64,000 nt of DNA, from NCBI GenBank assembly GCA_019055375.1, contig JAHQIW010004394.1:349408-413407 (forward strand), read 5' to 3'. Position numbers and translations under genes: made by a program. The notes beneath the pieces were generated by a model. That model made no database searches. It saw only the letters and a list, made by a program, of their open reading frames with translations, and was not told the origin of the DNA. This DNA comes from Parelaphostrongylus tenuis (lineage: Eukaryota; Nematoda; Chromadorea; Rhabditida; Metastrongylidae). Shown piece after piece: positions 62,625 to 64,000 of this stretch. Position 1 is the stretch's first letter. Every line of letters begins with the position of its first letter.

Positions 62625-63378
62625 AAGAATCGATTTCATTTGTTGAAAAGCAACTTTGGGTAGGAGTGTTGATAACCTTCCAATTACTGAGACTTGTGAG
62701 CCTCACGTCGCCGGTTTTCGAAGAAGCGTTTTTTGACGATGGCTACCAAGAGGAGCACTTCTTGGTCTCAGACACGCATATTTCTCGCCGGACAGAGGCT
62801 CTTTCTTTCTATCAGTAGTCATTCAATAGCATAATCGAATTTGATTTCTCCGCCTGTGTTTATATACTGAAAGGCCGTTTCTTTGAAACTCAACAGGTAA
62901 AATAAGCTGCAACGGAGCTGAATTAGTCGAATTCCCACGTGGGGAGGCAACGGAGTCCTGCGCCGCAATTCATTCGGTTGCTGGCTGCAGCGGGCCAGTG
63001 AATGGGTCTTATGAACTCGTAGAGAAGTATTGCGTCAGCAGTCACGTGGCCAAGCCGCACGTTTTCTCACACTATGTGATTTAAACTTATTTAGTCTGCT
63101 GATTTGCAGAGCAAATGGCCTTTTCGAGATATAAGCCCAGCAATAGCTGACGAAGCACTGCGCTATCGTTACGCATCACTAATGAGTCCTGAAAAAAGCT
63201 CTGTCGCGGGCGAGAAGTTTACGCTAATTTCGTGTGGAGATCACAGGAGTTGTAGAGAGCTGTTCCGAAAAACCTGGCTACATGGGGCTGTAGTCAGGAA
63301 ATCTCAGCTTTCGAATGATTACTGGACACTCCTATGAAATTTCATGTCCAGCGAATGAGATCGATTTTTCATTTGTCT
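62625..63378. repeat. Foldback family F, diverged copy
   Basis: Left TAGGAGTGTTGATAACCTTC, CTCGCCGGACAGAGGCTCTT and TAGTCATTCAATAGCATAAT. Right AATGATTACTGGACACTCCT then GTCCAGCGAATGAGATCGAT. Size matches the 38.5 kb copy. Confidence 0.72.
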
Positions 63379-64000
63379 CCTCCTAATCAGAAGTAACCCA
63401 CTTTTACTGCTCTGTCCGACTCTCCTGTGTGGCGAAACAAAAGTTCGGAAAGTGCGGTTGTGCTTTGAGATATCAAGATGTGGGGTTCTGGTAGAGGGTG
63501 GGTGTGTGCGCTTGCCATTCGTACGTATTCATAATTAATGCGCATTAGGCTCAGCACATTTACAAATCAAAAGGCGATATAGCGGGTGGGAATGAGCCGA
63601 TCATTCACGTTCCGCTAGCAGTTCCGTTCAATTCCTTAATTTTTAGTGGGCATCCGTCGTTGCTATGGATGATCTACCATAGTTGGGCGGCTGGTATGCG
63701 GCTGCTGTTTAAGTAATTTCTGGAAATTTTGTGATGACGCTTCGTTTGAAAGGCTTTATTCGAGACACAATTTTGTGTTGTTAAATGGCTGAGTAGTAAG
63801 GCAGTGCTTGGAAAGCGTTGCGCCGCGAAATCTTAACCTTGCCTATAGCTAAGCCAGCATTTCTTGGCTCAGAGTGCGCCGATAGAGCTCACTTTTCCAG
63901 GGCACTTTCTGCGTACCTTAATTCCTTCCTCGTTCTCGAAGTGAGTTAAAAGGTTCTGATTGGCTTAGGCTTGGCGTCAAAGCGCAAAGGCTTTTCGCTT
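63379..64000. other. Unassigned end of window
   Basis: No gene or repeat family recognised. The missing last exon(s) of MTG1 were searched for here by eye and not found. Confidence 0.4.

Noticed and set aside
1..64000. CRISPR arrays, bacterial genes or rRNA
   Set aside because: No regularly spaced repeats, no ribosome-binding sites with long uninterrupted frames, no rRNA-like sequence recognised.

Overview
This window is eukaryotic, and most likely comes from a parasitic strongylid (hookworm-like) nematode. The genes are split by many introns with nematode-style acceptors (TTTCAG, TTTTAG). The non-coding sequence is packed with RTE and Penelope-like retrotransposons and mariner relics of kinds familiar from nematode genomes. 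There are no bacterial operons, CRISPR arrays or origins. The species call is inference from gene and repeat content.

Three conserved host genes can be read. (1) A partial GNAT-fold N-acetyltransferase on the minus strand (about 7.0-8.25 kb). (2) A complete 13-exon ADCK1 (UbiB/ABC1 family atypical kinase) on the plus strand (35,834-47,133). (3) MTG1, a circularly permuted mitochondrial ribosome-assembly GTPase, on the plus strand (from about 51,268, incomplete at the 3' end). Exon lengths, phases and family motifs fit throughout, except that six exons each carry exactly one extra base: three in ADCK1, two in MTG1, one in GNAT. No single-base losses were seen in these exons.

The remainder is mobile DNA. 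0-35 kb holds decayed mariner copies, two decayed Penelope-like copies, two SINE families and foldback elements, with long stretches I cannot assign. 35-47 kb is ADCK1, whose introns hold most element types. 47-51 kb is an intergenic cluster of inverted-repeat elements. In 51-64 kb MTG1 carries an antisense Penelope-like element with a GIY-YIG nuclease in intron 6, and a decayed RTE plus a second RTE 3' end in intron 7.

The most interesting signal is small structured RNAs carried by inverted-repeat elements. Hammerhead-ribozyme motifs occur at about ten places. One is intact (37,052-37,094, minus strand) inside a 282-bp insertion with a 13-bp target duplication. Another with an intact core lies in one arm of a palindrome at 48.2-48.6 kb whose other arm carries a mutated copy. 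A second class of palindromes carries tRNA-like cloverleaves in its arms, with a compensatory change in the acceptor stem between two families. Placing a small folding RNA in each arm of a foldback element is the candidate undescribed system here. Activity and transcription cannot be judged from sequence alone.
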